64,000 nt of DNA, taken from the NCBI RefSeq assembly GCF_001426885.1, contig NZ_LMFP01000028.1, positions 829,811-893,810 on the forward strand, written 5' to 3'. The stretch is from Pelomonas sp. Root1444 (lineage in GTDB: Bacteria > Pseudomonadota > Gammaproteobacteria > Burkholderiales > Burkholderiaceae_C). The notes under the pieces were generated by a model that worked only from the letters and a program-made list of their open reading frames with translations, was not told where the DNA came from and ran no database searches. The position numbers and the translations under genes are program-made. Below are positions 1-8,509 of this stretch, piece after piece (position 1 is the stretch's first letter; each line of letters opens with the position of its first letter).

Positions 1-864
1 CGCGCCGTCGCCGAGCAGATCACCGCATGGGCCAGGCGCTCGCCCGGCGACGAGGCACTCATCGACGGCGACGACCAAGGCCGCACGCCACTGATGCTGG
101 CCGCAAGTGGCGCCTATCCGCTCGTGGTGAAGGCCTTGCTGGACGATCCCATCGTCAAGGCGCTCGTCAACACGAAAGACGCGGCCGGCCAGACGGCCTG
201 GATGCATGCCACCATTGCGCCCGCACTGACGCTAGCCTCTTGTCAACCCGGCAACCTGACGCTGGACCGATACCCGCTGCTGCGGCCCTACCTGCTGCGG
301 ATGTCGGCACTGCTGAAGCCCAAGGATTCGCCGTTGGCCGGCATCGTGCGCCTGCTGGAAGACGCCGGCGCACGGCCCGACCCCGAAGGCGCCCGACGCG
401 CCTGGCTGGCCCGCTGTCCGAACACGCCAACAGAACTGCAGCAGGCGCTGGCGAGCGATGAGGTGCTGAAGACGCTCGTGGACGACGCCGTGAGCCGCCA
501 GTCCCGCTTCAGCAAGGCGCTGCGCGAGGGCGTGGCCGGCATACCGCAGACTCCGCCTGACAGCATGAAGTTCGTGCAGCTTCGCGAGGGCAAGCCGCGC
601 ACCGCTGGCCAGCTCCGGTGTATTCGCACGCCTGCGCCGCCGTTGCGTGGCGCCATGCCCTGGTCGGGTGAGCTGACGTTCAAGACCGTGATCGCCACCC
701 GCGCCGGCGTCGTTGAGGCGGTCGACTTCGAAGTGATCTCGTCCGGTACGCCGAATCCGCACGTCGCGCAGTACTTCCGCAGTGCCGTCGTGCAAGCGTT
801 GGCCGCCTACCAATGCGAAGGCGACCACGTCTTCGAGCAGGTATTTCAATTCAAGGTCGATTGA
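1..864 (+). CDS. Ankyrin-repeat protein, 5'-truncated by window edge
   Basis: The reading frame is open from base 1 without a start, so the gene begins upstream. The visible part (287 codons) opens with an ankyrin-type signature (DDQGRTPLMLAASGAYPLV), followed by a helical middle region and a C-terminal domain of about 100 residues ending VFEQVFQFKVD. It is a clear paralogue of the next gene, which aligns over the whole visible length. The last domain (VEAVDFEVISSG, then FRSAVVQALAAY) loosely recalls TonB C-terminal domains; that is inference only. The stop lies 5 bases before the next start, so the two are probably co-transcribed. Function is unknown; by analogy with the paralogue it is probably exported. 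Confidence 0.8.
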   Translation, partial: RAVAEQITAWARRSPGDEALIDGDDQGRTPLMLAASGAYPLVVKALLDDPIVKALVNTKDAAGQTAWMHATIAPALTLASCQPGNLTLDRYPLLRPYLLRMSALLKPKDSPLAGIVRLLEDAGARPDPEGARRAWLARCPNTPTELQQALASDEVLKTLVDDAVSRQSRFSKALREGVAGIPQTPPDSMKFVQLREGKPRTAGQLRCIRTPAPPLRGAMPWSGELTFKTVIATRAGVVEAVDFEVISSGTPNPHVAQYFRSAVVQALAAYQCEGDHVFEQVFQFKVD

Positions 865-869
865 CGCAA

Positions 870-1928
870 ATGCCCTTACGCCCATTGCAATGCGTCGGCG
901 CCCTGCTGCTGGCGCTGCTCGCCGCGCTTCATCAAACCGCGCAGGCGCAAACCGCCAGGACACCGCGGCAGTTGATCGAGGACCTGGACGTCGAAGTTCG
1001 CCGCATTCTTGAGAGCGGCAAGCCCGACAAGACGCCCGAAGACGCAGAACGCGCCGCGGCGGACGAGATCGCGGCCCTCGTCCGCAGCGCCGAAGGTCAC
1101 CTGTCACTGACCGACATCGACCAGCGTGGCCGCACCCCGTTGATGCTGGCTGCGGCGGGCGGCTACCCGCTGGTCGTGCAGGCGCTGCTGGCCGACCCCA
1201 GCGTGAAGCTCCGCGTCAACCAACCCGACGCGGCCGGTGCCACGGCCTGGATCGTCGCCAGTTTCGCCCCGACGCTGACGTTGGTGGCTTGCCAGCCCGG
1301 CACGCTGACACGCGAGCGCTATGTGCTGTTGCCGCCGTATCTGCGGCGCATGAGCCACCTGTTGAAGACGAATGCGGCAGCCGTCGGCGAAGTGATGGCC
1401 CTGCTGCAGCAAGGCGGCGCCGAAGCCGACGAGGCCGCGGCCAAGCGGCTCTGGCTGGCGCAATGCCCCAACGCCACGCCGGCCCTGCGTGAAGCGCTGG
1501 CCGGCAACCGCCTGACGCAGACGCTGGTGAACGAAGCCCTGGCGCGCCAGCGAGAGTTCAACGATGCAGCGCGCAAGGACGTGATGCAGCTGCCCGAGAA
1601 ACCGCCCGAGGGCATGAAGTTCACCCGTGAGGACAAGGGACGCAACGGGGCGCCGCTGCCGGCGCTCGATGTCCAGCAATTGCACTGCGCGCACATGGAA
1701 AAGCCCCAGGTCGGCACCCTTCAATGGTCGGGCAATGTGCGCATCCGGGCGGTGGTCAGGACGCGCGGGGGCGTCGTGGAGACCGTTGACTTCGAGACGA
1801 TGTCATCGCGCCCACCTGCCTCCAAGTTCATGGACTACTTCCGCGCCGTGATCCTGCGCGCGCTGGCCGGCTATCAATGCAAGGGCGAGCACACCTTCGA
1901 GCAGGAATTCGAGTTCAACTACAGCTGA
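870..1928 (+). CDS. Secreted ankyrin-repeat protein, tandem paralogue of the preceding gene
   Basis: A 352-aa protein. The frame is open further upstream, but the ATG at 870 is preferred because it gives a clean signal peptide (MPLRPLQCVGALLLALLAAL, cleavage near AQA) and follows the previous stop by 5 bases. Residues about 35-110 hold an ankyrin-like unit (DIDQRGRTPLMLAAAGGYPL), followed by a helical segment and a C-terminal beta-rich domain with a conserved LAGYQCKGEHTFEQEF end. The two tandem genes look like a local duplication. Ankyrin repeats mediate protein contacts; the partner is unknown. An envelope role is inferred from the signal peptide and from the peptidoglycan genes immediately downstream. 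Confidence 0.8.
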   Translation: MPLRPLQCVGALLLALLAALHQTAQAQTARTPRQLIEDLDVEVRRILESGKPDKTPEDAERAAADEIAALVRSAEGHLSLTDIDQRGRTPLMLAAAGGYPLVVQALLADPSVKLRVNQPDAAGATAWIVASFAPTLTLVACQPGTLTRERYVLLPPYLRRMSHLLKTNAAAVGEVMALLQQGGAEADEAAAKRLWLAQCPNATPALREALAGNRLTQTLVNEALARQREFNDAARKDVMQLPEKPPEGMKFTREDKGRNGAPLPALDVQQLHCAHMEKPQVGTLQWSGNVRIRAVVRTRGGVVETVDFETMSSRPPASKFMDYFRAVILRALAGYQCKGEHTFEQEFEFNYS

Positions 1929-1963
1929 ACGCCCCGGGCCGACGCGGCCCGTATGCTGTTGCC

Positions 1964-3031
1964 GTGACACGCATCCGCCTCATCCCGCATTTCTGCGCCG
2001 GCCTGGCCCTGTCCCTCGGCCTCGTGGCCCAGGTGCAGGCCAAGCCCAAGCGCGAGCCGCCGCCCAAGCCGCTGGGCACCCGCCCAGCCCTCGTCGCCTT
2101 CGCCAACGACCTCGCCGCCGCCGAGGGCTGGGACGCCGCTCAACTGCACCGGCAGCTGGCTGCCGCGAGCAACCTGCCCAAGGTCAGGCAGCTGATCCTG
2201 CCGGCCACGACGCAGACCGCCAAGAACTGGAACGCCTACCGCGACCGCTTCATCGAGCCCAAACGCATCGAGGCCGGTGTCGCCTTCTGGGCCGAGCACG
2301 AGGCGGCGCTCGCCAAGGCCGAGCGCCAGTACGGCGTGCCGGCCGAGGTCATCATGGGCATCCTTGGCGTCGAGACCTTCTATGGCCGCATCACCGGCGG
2401 CTTCAAGGTGCTGGACGCGCTGGCCACGCTGGCCTTCGACTTCCCCGCCGCCCACCCGCGCGCCGCCGACCGCCAGGCCTTCTTCCGCAGCGAGCTGGCC
2501 GAGTTCCTCAGGCTCACGCGCGAGCAGGGCCTGGACCCCACGGACGTGCGCGGCAGCTATGCCGGCGCGCTCGGCTGGCCGCAGTTCATGCCCGGCAGCT
2601 GGCGCAAGTACGCCGTCGACTTCGACGGCGACGGCCACATCAACCTGCTCGCCAGCCCGGCGGACGCGATCGGTAGCATCGCCCACTACCTGGCCGAGTT
2701 CGGCTGGAAGCCCGGCCAGCCCACACACTACGGCGTCACGCTGCCGGTCGACCCGGCCGAGCGTGCGCGGCTGCTGGCGCCGGACATCAAGCCCACTTTC
2801 AGCGTCGCCGAACTGTTGGCCGCCGGCGCCGAACCCACGGGCGCCGCGCGCAACCATGTCGGGCCGCTGGCCGTCATCGAGCTGCACAACGGCGGCGAGC
2901 CACCCACGGTGGTGCTGGGCACGGAGAACTTCTGGGTGGTGACGCGCTACAACTGGTCGGCCTACTACGCGCTGGCCGTCATCGAGCTGGGCGAGGCCGT
3001 GAAGGCCGCACTGCGCCAACCGCCAGGCTAG
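1964..3031 (+). CDS. mltB: Lytic murein transglycosylase B
   Basis: A 355-aa periplasmic enzyme expected to cleave the MurNAc-GlcNAc bond of peptidoglycan with formation of 1,6-anhydroMurNAc. The MltB/SLT family signature is plain: IMGILGVETFYGRITGG contains the catalytic Glu, and YAGALGWPQFMPGSW with the following DFDGDGHINL matches the family core and its Ca-binding-like loop. The GTG at 1964 is chosen because it starts a signal peptide (TRIRLIPHFCAGLALSLGLVAQVQA); the longer open frame overlaps the previous gene. It lacks an obvious lipobox, so it is a soluble form. It neighbours another peptidoglycan-related gene downstream. Confidence 0.92.
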   Translation: MTRIRLIPHFCAGLALSLGLVAQVQAKPKREPPPKPLGTRPALVAFANDLAAAEGWDAAQLHRQLAAASNLPKVRQLILPATTQTAKNWNAYRDRFIEPKRIEAGVAFWAEHEAALAKAERQYGVPAEVIMGILGVETFYGRITGGFKVLDALATLAFDFPAAHPRAADRQAFFRSELAEFLRLTREQGLDPTDVRGSYAGALGWPQFMPGSWRKYAVDFDGDGHINLLASPADAIGSIAHYLAEFGWKPGQPTHYGVTLPVDPAERARLLAPDIKPTFSVAELLAAGAEPTGAARNHVGPLAVIELHNGGEPPTVVLGTENFWVVTRYNWSAYYALAVIELGEAVKAALRQPPG

Positions 3032-3132
3032 CGGCCAGTTCCTCAAAACGGCGGATGCGCGGCGCGCCGGATCGGCGTCAAGTTGCGGGGGGTACGCCAT
3101 CGACGCGAGCCCGCAACCCGCCTGGAGCCGCC

Positions 3133-3894
3133 ATGCCCGCCATCCTCGTCAAACCTCTGGTGATGTCCATCTACAAGGTCAACGGTGCGCCCGTACCCAT
3201 GCCGGAGCGCATGGCCCGTGCCACGCCGGACCTGAAGAAAGGGCTGTACGGCGTGCGCGAGTCGCTCAAGCCCTTCGGCGGCCGGCTGGTGCTGTCGGAC
3301 CTGTTCCGCAGCTACGACATGCAGCTGCAGGCCCATCTCGATTTCACCAGCGGCAAGAAGAGCGCCTTCAGCCCGGCCCCGGGGGGCAGCATGCACGAGT
3401 CGGGCCGCGCCTTCGATGTCGACCTCTCCGCCATCGCGGTGAGCCTGGACGCCTTCTGGGAACTGGCCAGGCCGTGGGGCATCGTGCCCATCATCGCCAC
3501 GCCCAACCCCAAGACGTCCGAGTGCTGGCATTTCGAGCGCCGCGGCAGCCATCAACTCGTGCATGACTACTACTCGGCCGGCAAGGCCAGCAACTTCGCC
3601 AAGCCGGCCGCGGCGATGGCGGCCAGCGCCATCATCTCGGTGGGCCTGCAGCACGACAAGTTCAAGGGCACCGAGTCGCAGGCCTATGTGCAGTCGGCGC
3701 TGATCCGGCTGGGCCACGACATCGGCAACATGGACGGCGAGATCGGCCCCCGCTGCCGCACCGCGCTCCAGGAGCTGGGGCTGTCCGGCGCGACGCTGGC
3801 GGGGCAGATCCACGCGCTGGACGCGCTGCTGCAGCAGCGCTTCCCGGAAGAGTTCTTCGACGGCGCGGCCGACGAGATCAGCCCCTTCCACTGA
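3133..3894 (+). CDS. M15-type D-Ala-D-Ala peptidase-like protein with C-terminal peptidoglycan-binding-like domain
   Basis: A 253-aa protein. The ATG at 3133 has CTGGAG five bases upstream. Residues about 40-150 carry the M15/VanY-type zinc signature: SMHESGRAFDVD gives the His and Asp ligands and ECWHFERRG the third His. The C-terminal 80 residues (VGLQHDKFKGTESQAYVQSALIRLG, then DGEIGPRCRTALQELG) look like a peptidoglycan-binding helical domain. No signal peptide is visible, so the route to the wall is unclear; phage-endolysin-type origin or holin-dependent export is possible. It follows mltB by about 100 bases on the same strand, supporting a wall-related role. Confidence 0.72.
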   Translation: MPAILVKPLVMSIYKVNGAPVPMPERMARATPDLKKGLYGVRESLKPFGGRLVLSDLFRSYDMQLQAHLDFTSGKKSAFSPAPGGSMHESGRAFDVDLSAIAVSLDAFWELARPWGIVPIIATPNPKTSECWHFERRGSHQLVHDYYSAGKASNFAKPAAAMAASAIISVGLQHDKFKGTESQAYVQSALIRLGHDIGNMDGEIGPRCRTALQELGLSGATLAGQIHALDALLQQRFPEEFFDGAADEISPFH

Positions 3895-3908
3895 CGCCAG
3901 GGCCACTC

Positions 3909-4976
3909 TCAGTAGGGGTTGGGCAGCAGCACGCCCGCCTCCACCGAGATGAAGTACGGCGACACGGTCGGCCAGGTCGCCAGGTTGTACTGGCCGCCGG
4001 CCACACGCTTCTCGACCTGCAGGTTGCGGAAGGTCAGCGGCTTCTTCGCCTGCACCGTCGTCGGCGCCACTGTCGGCTTGACGAAGTAGGCGCGGCCGGT
4101 GCGGCCGCCCTGGCCGTCGTCATTGCCCATGACGGTGGCGATGTCGCCATCGGCGACCACGGCCGTCTGCTCGTCCACGCCGACGGCGCGCAGCGCCTGC
4201 CAGCCGGCCCAGCCATCGGCCGAAAGCCTCGCCAGGAAGGTGACGAGGCGGCCCATGCGGTCACGCGCGACCAGGTGGGCGTCGGTGATGACGCCGGCCA
4301 TCAACGGCAATGCGTTCAGGAAGCTGCGGTCCAGCGTCACGTTGCGGTCGTAGGGGTTGGCCAGCGCCTCGGCTGAGGAGACCGACTGGTTGGCGCCGGA
4401 GTAGTCGAACTGGCCCAGCACGGCGAGGCCGGCGCTGGTGCCGCCGAAAGGCACGCGGCGCGCGACGGCGGCCTTCATCGCCGCCTCCAGCGGCGTGCCG
4501 GCCCACTGGGCGATGTAGGTCGATTGGTCGCCACCGGCGATGAACAGCACGTCGGCACGGGCGACGAGGTCCAGCACCTCGGGCGCGCTGGCGCCGGCGC
4601 GCGTCTTCAGCACGATGGACTCGACCGAGTCGACGCCGTCCATCGCCATCAGGTAGGCGTTGTAGCCGTCGGCGCCCGAGGTGCGCAGGATGACGACGTC
4701 CACCTTGGCGGCCGTGCCGCCGCGGGCCTTGGCGATCATGGCGCGGAAGGCATCGTCCACGTCGAGGCCACCGCCCATCAGCACCAGCTGGTTGCTGGCC
4801 GGCTGCGGCGGCAGCGCATCGGCCGCACTGCCGCTGCGATAGAGGTCGTAGTCCTTGCTGCCGGCGGTCGCCTTGGCGCCGCTGCCCGCGCTGCCGCCCC
4901 CGGCCAGGGCGGCGAAGCTCACGCACAAAAGGCTCAACGAGACGGTGCGACGGGCCCAGGTTTGCAGGCGCTTCAT
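3909..4976 (-). CDS. Cyanophycinase-like peptidase, S51 family
   Basis: A 355-aa protein with a signal peptide (MKRLQTWARRTVSLSLLCVSFAALA). The frame stays open far upstream, but the ATG at 4976 gives the only sensible export signal. Family marks are LVLMGGGLDVDDAF near the N-terminus, LFIAGGDQSTYI in the middle and the nucleophile elbow PFGGTSAGLAVLG with the catalytic Ser. Such serine peptidases cut beta-aspartyl linkages, in cyanophycin or in isoaspartyl peptides. No cyanophycin synthetase is visible in the window, so the substrate could be external cyanophycin or another peptide. It is convergent with the M15-like gene and co-oriented with comEC downstream on the minus strand. Confidence 0.85.
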   Translation of the reverse strand: MKRLQTWARRTVSLSLLCVSFAALAGGGSAGSGAKATAGSKDYDLYRSGSAADALPPQPASNQLVLMGGGLDVDDAFRAMIAKARGGTAAKVDVVILRTSGADGYNAYLMAMDGVDSVESIVLKTRAGASAPEVLDLVARADVLFIAGGDQSTYIAQWAGTPLEAAMKAAVARRVPFGGTSAGLAVLGQFDYSGANQSVSSAEALANPYDRNVTLDRSFLNALPLMAGVITDAHLVARDRMGRLVTFLARLSADGWAGWQALRAVGVDEQTAVVADGDIATVMGNDDGQGGRTGRAYFVKPTVAPTTVQAKKPLTFRNLQVEKRVAGGQYNLATWPTVSPYFISVEAGVLLPNPY

Positions 4977-5022
4977 GCGATTTCCTTCGATTGACGGCCG
5001 GCCGAGTGTGGCAGGCGCAGTC

Positions 5023-7425
5023 TCAGAAGGCCAGCTCGGTGTCGACCGCTGCCGCATCGTCAAGCGGCGGGCCTTCCACGCCGCTGGGAGCGGGGCTGCG
5101 GTCCTGCCAGTAGCGGCGCCGGCGGTCACGCTCGCAGGCGGCGCCGGCGGTGTCGCTCTGCCAGCGCCACGCGCCGCAGCCAGCGCTGGTGACGATGGCG
5201 ATGCCCGCGGCCTGATAGCGCGCCAGCACTGGCGGCGCGGGGTGGCCGAAACGGCTGCGGTAGCCGGCCTGCACGACGCCGATGGCCGGCCGCACGGCGG
5301 CGAGCAGCTCGGTGCTCGACGACGTCTTGCTGCCGTGGTGCGGCACCAGCAGCACGTCGGCGCGGAGGTCAGCTTCGCGGCGCACCAGCGCGCGCTCCTG
5401 CTCGGCCTCCAGGTCGCCGGCCAGCAGCGCGCGCCGGCCCGAGACCGCCGTGATGCGCAGCACGCAGGACAGGTCGTTGGACTTGAGCCCCGCCTCGAAA
5501 TGCGCCGCTGTCGGGTGCAGCACGTCGAAGCGCACACCGTCCCACGTCCAGCCCTGGCCGGCCTCGCAGCGCACCTCGGCCGGCCCGGCGCGCAGCAACG
5601 CGTGGCCAGGCTCCAGGGAACTGCGCAGTTCGCCCACCGGCAGCGCCTGCAGCAGTGTCGCGGCGCCGCCGACATGGTCGCTGTCGCGGTGGCTCAGCAT
5701 CAGCATGTCGAGCCGCCTCACGCCCAGCGAGCGCAACAGCGGCAGCAGCACCCGTTCGCCGGCATCAGCGCCGGGCGCATAGACCGGACCGGTGTCGAAG
5801 AGCAGGGCATGCTCTCGGGTGCGGATCAACACCGCGTTGCCCTGGCCGATGTCGGGCGCCAGCAGCTCGAACTCGCCCGCCGGCGGTCGCGTCACGGCCG
5901 GCCACAGCAGCGGCAGCATCATGGCCAGGCCCGCCAGCCGCAACCGCCAGGGCAGGCGCATGCCGATCAACACGGCGCCCAGCAGCGCCAGGCCCTGCGA
6001 CCACAGCGGCGCGGCCGGCAGCCACCACACCGCGCCGGGCAACGCCGTCAGCAGCTTCAGCCAGCCCATCAGCAGCCCCACCAGCCAGGCCGCGAGCGCC
6101 CACAGCGGTGGCATGGCGCCGCCCAGCAGCGCCAGCGGCGTGATGACGAAGCTGATCAGCGGGATGGCCAGCAGGTTGGCCAGCAGCCCCACCAGCGACA
6201 GCTGCGCAAAGCACACCAGGCTCAGCGGCGCCAGGCCGACGGTGGCGATGGCCTGGGTTCGCAAGGCGGCCGTGAGCCGTGGACGCCAGCCCTGCGCGTG
6301 CTCGGCGCCGGCCGCCATCAGCAGCGCCACGGCGCCGAAGGACAGCCAGAAGCCGGGCTGCATCAGCGCCCACGGGTCGACCGCCGTGACCACCACCGCG
6401 GCGGCCAGCAGCACCAGCGGCCAGGGCCAGCGCAGGCCCAGTGTTTGCAGGCCGGCCACGGCCGCGAGCATCAGCACCGTGCGCTGGGCCGGCACGCCCC
6501 AGCCGGAGAAAAGCGCATAGCCCAGCGCGGCCAGCACGCCGACCCAGCGTGCCGCCGTCGGCGCGGGCAGGCGCAGGCAGAGCCGGCCGCTGCGCCGCCA
6601 CAGCGACGCGACGAGGGCGGCCGCGAGCCATGCGAACAACGTGACATGCAGCCCGGACACGCTCAGAAGATGCGCTATCCCGGTGTCGCGGAACAGCGCC
6701 CAGTCGCTGTGCGCGATCGCGTTCTGGTCGCCCAGGCTCAGCGCCGCGATGACTCCAGCCATGCCGGGGTCCGGCACATGCGCGCGGATGGCCGCGCGCA
6801 GGCGCTGGCGGGCGGCGTCGATCTCCCACCACGGCGCGGCCTGCAGGCGCTGCGAGGCACGCACCACGCCGCTGGCGCGCAGGCCCTGCTCGAACAGCCA
6901 CAGCTCCACATCGAAGCCGCCCGGGTTGGCCAGGCCGTGGGCGCGCTTGAGCCTTGCGGTGAAGCGCCAGCGCTCGCCGGCCGTGACGGGAGCGCCGTCG
7001 TACACCAGCAGCATCAGCCGCCGCGGCACCTCGGGCGGCAGGGCCGTACCCGTCGGGCCGACGGCCTCGACCGCGAACTCGAAACGCCAGCCCGGCACCC
7101 CGCCCTGGCCGGTAACGGCGATGGGCAGCGAATCGACGCGCCCCGTCAGCACCAGGTCGCGGCCTTCCCACGCGGGGTGCAGTTCGGGCGTGAGCCGCCA
7201 TTCGGCGCGCAGCGCGGCCTGCGTGAAGGCCAGCACCGCGACACAGCCCACCGGTGCCAGCCAGTGGTGGCGCCGCAGCACGAAGAGCAGCCCCGCGGCA
7301 AAGGCCAGCACCGCGTACGCCGCGGCGGTGGGCAGTCGGGCACAGCCATGCAGCAGCGCCAGCCCCACCAGCCAGGCCAGCCCCATCGCCACCAGCTCCC
7401 GAGCGCCCCAGCGCCGCTGCGTCAA
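5023..7425 (-). CDS. comEC: DNA internalization-related competence protein ComEC/Rec2
   Basis: An inner-membrane channel protein of about 800 aa for uptake of single-stranded transforming DNA. The N-terminal third is hydrophobic followed by an OB-like region (GRDLVLTGRVDSLPIA); the middle is the polytopic competence domain (HLLSVSGLHVTLFAWLAA); the C-terminus is a metallo-beta-lactamase domain (LLFDTGPVYAPG, MLSHRDSDHVGGAATLL, LLVPHHGSKTSSS). I chose the TTG at 7425 because GGGAGGGG lies just upstream; an ATG at 7386 (shorter by 13 aa) is an alternative, and longer frames would overlap the divergent RidA-family gene. The length matches the family. Confidence 0.93.
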   Translation of the reverse strand: MTQRRWGARELVAMGLAWLVGLALLHGCARLPTAAAYAVLAFAAGLLFVLRRHHWLAPVGCVAVLAFTQAALRAEWRLTPELHPAWEGRDLVLTGRVDSLPIAVTGQGGVPGWRFEFAVEAVGPTGTALPPEVPRRLMLLVYDGAPVTAGERWRFTARLKRAHGLANPGGFDVELWLFEQGLRASGVVRASQRLQAAPWWEIDAARQRLRAAIRAHVPDPGMAGVIAALSLGDQNAIAHSDWALFRDTGIAHLLSVSGLHVTLFAWLAAALVASLWRRSGRLCLRLPAPTAARWVGVLAALGYALFSGWGVPAQRTVLMLAAVAGLQTLGLRWPWPLVLLAAAVVVTAVDPWALMQPGFWLSFGAVALLMAAGAEHAQGWRPRLTAALRTQAIATVGLAPLSLVCFAQLSLVGLLANLLAIPLISFVITPLALLGGAMPPLWALAAWLVGLLMGWLKLLTALPGAVWWLPAAPLWSQGLALLGAVLIGMRLPWRLRLAGLAMMLPLLWPAVTRPPAGEFELLAPDIGQGNAVLIRTREHALLFDTGPVYAPGADAGERVLLPLLRSLGVRRLDMLMLSHRDSDHVGGAATLLQALPVGELRSSLEPGHALLRAGPAEVRCEAGQGWTWDGVRFDVLHPTAAHFEAGLKSNDLSCVLRITAVSGRRALLAGDLEAEQERALVRREADLRADVLLVPHHGSKTSSSTELLAAVRPAIGVVQAGYRSRFGHPAPPVLARYQAAGIAIVTSAGCGAWRWQSDTAGAACERDRRRRYWQDRSPAPSGVEGPPLDDAAAVDTELAF

Positions 7426-7432
7426 TGCCCCT

Positions 7433-7460
7433 CCCCGCCCCCGGTCGTTGGGGGGCGGGG
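7433..7460. repeat. Perfect GC inverted repeat between comEC and the RidA-family gene
   Basis: Ten-base arms (CCCCGCCCCC at 7433-7442 and its exact complement at 7451-7460) flank an 8-base loop in the divergent promoter region. No T-tract follows on either strand, so a cruciform or protein site is as likely as a terminator. The minus-strand arm lies immediately upstream of the proposed comEC ribosome-binding site. Confidence 0.6.
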
Positions 7461-7504
7461 TGTAGCATGCCGCGGTTTTTTTCTCGCGCCAGCGCGCTTC
7501 CCCC

Positions 7505-7972
7505 ATGAGCTCTTCCGCCATCCAAGCCAAGCTTGCCGAACTCGGCATCACGCTGCCCCCCGTGGCCGTGCCGGCTGCGGCCTACCTGCCCTTCATGCGC
7601 ACCGGCAACCTGGTGTTCCTGTCCGGCCACATCGCCAAGAAGGACGGCAAGCCCTGGGTCGGCCAGCTCGGCAAGGATGTCGACACCGCCACCGGCCAGG
7701 CCGCCGCCCGCGCCGTCGCCATCGACCTGCTGGGCACGCTGCAGGCCGCCACCGGCGACCTCGGCAAGGTGGTGCGCATCGTCAAGGTGATGAGCCTCGT
7801 GAACAGCACGCCCGACTACACGGAGCAGCACCTCGTCACCAACGGCTGCTCCGAGCTGCTGGCCACGGTGCTGGGCGACGCCGGCAAGCATGCGCGCAGC
7901 GCCTTCGGCGTGGCGCAGATCCCGCTGGGTGCGTGTGTCGAGATCGAGCTGATCGCGGAGATCGCTGATTGA
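7505..7972 (+). CDS. RidA family protein (YjgF/YER057c/UK114)
   Basis: A 155-aa cytosolic protein of the long RidA subgroup. Family landmarks are GNLVFLSGHIAKKDGKPWVGQLGKDV near the N-terminus and a C-terminal strand ending VEIELIAEIAD. RidA members hydrolyse reactive enamine/imine intermediates released by PLP enzymes; the substrate of this longer subgroup is not settled. The ATG at 7505 follows the divergent comEC promoter region. The stop codon overlaps the start of dsbB (TGATG), so the two genes are probably translationally coupled. Confidence 0.88.
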   Translation: MSSSAIQAKLAELGITLPPVAVPAAAYLPFMRTGNLVFLSGHIAKKDGKPWVGQLGKDVDTATGQAAARAVAIDLLGTLQAATGDLGKVVRIVKVMSLVNSTPDYTEQHLVTNGCSELLATVLGDAGKHARSAFGVAQIPLGACVEIELIAEIAD

Positions 7973-8466
7973 TGTTCTTCATCAAGCCTTCGAAGCTGCC
8001 GGCCCGCGCGCTGGCCGGCATGGCCTTGGCGAGCTTCGCCGCCGTCGGCGTCGCGTTGATCGCCCAGCACCAGTTCGGCGTCAAGCCCTGCCCCTGGTGC
8101 GTGCTGCAGCGTGGCCTGTTCCTGTTGATCGGTGCGTTCTCGCTGCTCGGCTGGTTGATGCAGGCGCAACGCTCGCTGCGCCAGGCGGCTTTGGTCGCGG
8201 TGCTGATGCTGTGCGCGGCGGGGCTGACGGCGGCGGTCTTCCAGCACGAGGTGGCCTCGCAGAGCGCGAGTTGCGCGATGGGCCTGGCGGACAAGATCGT
8301 GACGGCCCTGGGGCTGGAGGAGCTGTGGCCGTCGGTGTTCATGATCACGGCCAACTGTGCGGAGGCGGCGGGGTATCGGCTGCTCGGGTTGCCGTATGAG
8401 GTTTGGAGCGGGCTGCTGTTTGCGGGGTTGGGCGCGCTGGGGTTGGTGGTGTTGACGAAGCGCTGA
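7972..8466 (+). CDS. dsbB: Disulfide bond formation protein B
   Basis: A 164-aa inner-membrane quinone reductase that reoxidises periplasmic DsbA. Four hydrophobic segments are visible. The first periplasmic redox pair is in KPCPWCVLQRGLF (CxxC), and the second pair is formed by Cys residues in SASCAMGLADKI and ITANCAEAAGY. The ATG at 7972 is inside the TGATG overlap with the RidA-family gene; a TTG one codon earlier is possible but less likely. The length is close to the E. coli protein. No dsbA is nearby. Confidence 0.93.
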   Translation: MFFIKPSKLPARALAGMALASFAAVGVALIAQHQFGVKPCPWCVLQRGLFLLIGAFSLLGWLMQAQRSLRQAALVAVLMLCAAGLTAAVFQHEVASQSASCAMGLADKIVTALGLEELWPSVFMITANCAEAAGYRLLGLPYEVWSGLLFAGLGALGLVVLTKR

Positions 8467-8509
8467 GCGTGGTGCTGCCGGCCGTGCGCGTCACTCAGCA
8501 ACAGCAACT

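Noticed and set aside
4855-7968. A 1037-aa plus-strand frame opposite comEC
   Set aside because: Low-complexity Gln/Arg/His-rich translation with no motif, opposite a well supported ComEC.
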